A stretch of 64,000 nt of DNA from Sepioteuthis lessoniana (Eukaryota > Mollusca > Cephalopoda > Myopsida > Loliginidae): NCBI GenBank assembly GCA_963585895.1, contig OY757934.1:46482322-46546321 (forward strand), given 5' to 3'. Under the pieces are notes generated by a model that was not told the DNA's origin, did not search any database, and worked only from the letters and a program-made list of their open reading frames with translations. Position numbers and translations under genes: made by a program. This document shows positions 63,127 to 64,000 of this stretch, one piece after another. How positions within the stretch are numbered: the first letter of the stretch is position 1; each line of letters opens with the position of its first letter.

Positions 63127-63655
63127 CTCCCACCGAAAATACATTGCTTTTTCTCAGATAAGAAAAATTCCTACCAAAAACCTCAAATAACAATTTTGGC
63201 TTTCTCTGTCATTATAGAATATTCTGATAACAACCGAACTCCCAGTCCAAATCAAAGTTTCGTGTAGTCACTGGCAATAGTGACGTTATGCCTCCATTCG
63301 TCTTCCCACAAGACCTTACACTCAAAACGGAAGCCAACATCAAGTAAGTTGGAAGAGATAGTACTTATTGGATCGAGAGGGTGGTTGCTGAAACATCCTA
63401 CGTTTTGCAAGAGGAGTCTATGCTATGTCAAAGAAACAGAAGAATCTAGTCCCTGTTGTCAGAAAATTTCTACGACCACATCATCTTTTACATCTGGCCA
63501 CCTAACTCCCAAAATTACAATCCCTTTAAGATGTGAGGGGTTTGGTTGAGCGAGAGACCAACAAAACTCCGAACAACACAAATGATAACTGAAAACAAGC
63601 AATAATTTTTTAAGAATGTATAATTATTAGTGATTATTAGAAACATAGCAATACC

Positions 63656-64000
63656 CCAAAAATCTGTGCAAATTATTTGCATTAGGTAGGAATACTTGAA
63701 GCCATAAATCTGGGAGCAAATTATTTGTATTAGATAGGAATACATGAAACCATAAATCTGCTAGCAAATTATTTGTATTAGATAGGAATACTTGAAGCCA
63801 TAAATCTGGGAGCAAATTATTTGTACTAGATGGGAATACTTGAAGCCATAAATCTCCTAGCAAATTATTTGTATTAGATTGGAATACTTGAAGCCATAAA
63901 TCTGGCACCAAATTATTTGTATTAGACTGGAATACTTGAAACCATAAATCTGGGACCAAATTATTTGTATTAGATAGGAATACTTGAAACCATAAATCTG
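63656..64000. repeat. 48-bp satellite, derived from SINE-C2 internal unit
   Basis: Unit AATTATTTGTATTAGATAGG + AATACTTGAAACCATAAATC + TGGGAGCA recurs with starts at 63671, 63719, 63767, 63815, 63863, 63911 and 63959, running off the window. The unit matches C2 internal repeats. Because 48 is divisible by three, a 110-codon minus-strand frame with 16-residue repeats stays open; it is not evidence for a protein. Confidence 0.97.

Larger units (their letters stand above)
61966..63600 (+). pseudogene. Mariner-superfamily transposase pseudogene, twice interrupted
   Basis: Pieces in order: KISEF, RRIQKVLDESNGHYEGTAAR, ERTPEFLDEIQAMI (61990-62338); NDPKKSI, RALKNFRYFSYKIRKS, KDKKKDRAAKLLNKLKHSLQ (62581-62755); FFSDKKNSYQ, SDVMPPFVFPQ, KTEANIK, NFYDHI-, IWPPNSQNYNPF (63150-63530). 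The order matches a widespread invertebrate DDE transposase in which FFSDEK and WPPNSPD...NP carry catalytic Asp residues; here the 'SDE' is SDK and the last motif is degraded. It is split by a 232-bp solo LTR (62344-62575) and a SINE-C (62769-63126), plus frameshifts. Superfamily call good, subfamily not assigned. Confidence 0.78.

Noticed and set aside
63627-63959. 110-codon minus-strand frame with 16-residue repeats
   Set aside because: Open only because the 48-bp satellite unit is a multiple of three.
63671-64000. CRISPR-like array because of regularly spaced repeats
   Set aside because: Repeats are contiguous with no unique spacers; eukaryotic satellite.

Overview
This window is non-coding eukaryotic DNA from a large, AT-rich animal genome, most probably a cephalopod and most likely an octopus. 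The inference rests on dense tRNA-derived SINE families whose shared central block resembles the cephalopod 'Ceph-domain' SINE architecture, abundant TA/CA/GATA/CT microsatellites, molluscan-type LINE fragments, Penelope-like sequence and several mariner lineages. I cannot confirm the species. I recognise no intact host protein-coding gene. Nearly every open frame is a shadow of a microsatellite, a SINE or a broken transposon.

Layout. 0-8 kb: microsatellites, a Tc1-like relic, and a processed pseudogene of dihydrolipoyl dehydrogenase (DLD). The DLD copy is split by a terminal-inverted-repeat (TIR) element that itself carries LINE and SINE insertions. A deleted mariner with TA-flanked TIRs follows. 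8-15 kb: a solo LTR (TGTTG...CAACA, AAAG duplication), SINEs, a repeat carrying a complete hammerhead-ribozyme motif on the minus strand, a second mariner lineage and LINE scraps. 15-20 kb: mariner N-terminal relic, a 23-bp higher-order satellite, and a mariner broken by a second solo LTR. 20-30 kb: SINE-rich, with a local duplication and an exactly resolvable SINE-in-SINE insertion. 30-43 kb: long variable-length repeats here called SINE-C, several as dimers, plus transposase relics. 43-46 kb: a LINE with a decayed restriction-like endonuclease, and the largest reverse-transcriptase fragment, flanked by long direct repeats. 48-50 kb: Penelope-like GIY-YIG endonuclease remnant, a probable degraded hammerhead and the second copy of the hammerhead repeat. 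50-64 kb: nested SINEs, a GC-rich promoter- or LTR-like block near 58.2 kb, a mariner-superfamily transposase pseudogene interrupted by a 232-bp solo LTR and a SINE, and a 48-bp satellite running off the window end.

SINE names used here are local labels. A: tRNA-derived, about 290 bp. B: tRNA-derived, about 215-245 bp, sharing its centre with A and its 3' tail with C. C and C2: long elements with a common head and internal tandem repeats. D: tRNA-derived, about 250 bp. The genes do not work together as a pathway. The window records successive transposition, best read through nesting order and target-site duplications. All homology calls come from reading translations and motifs by eye; no search was run.
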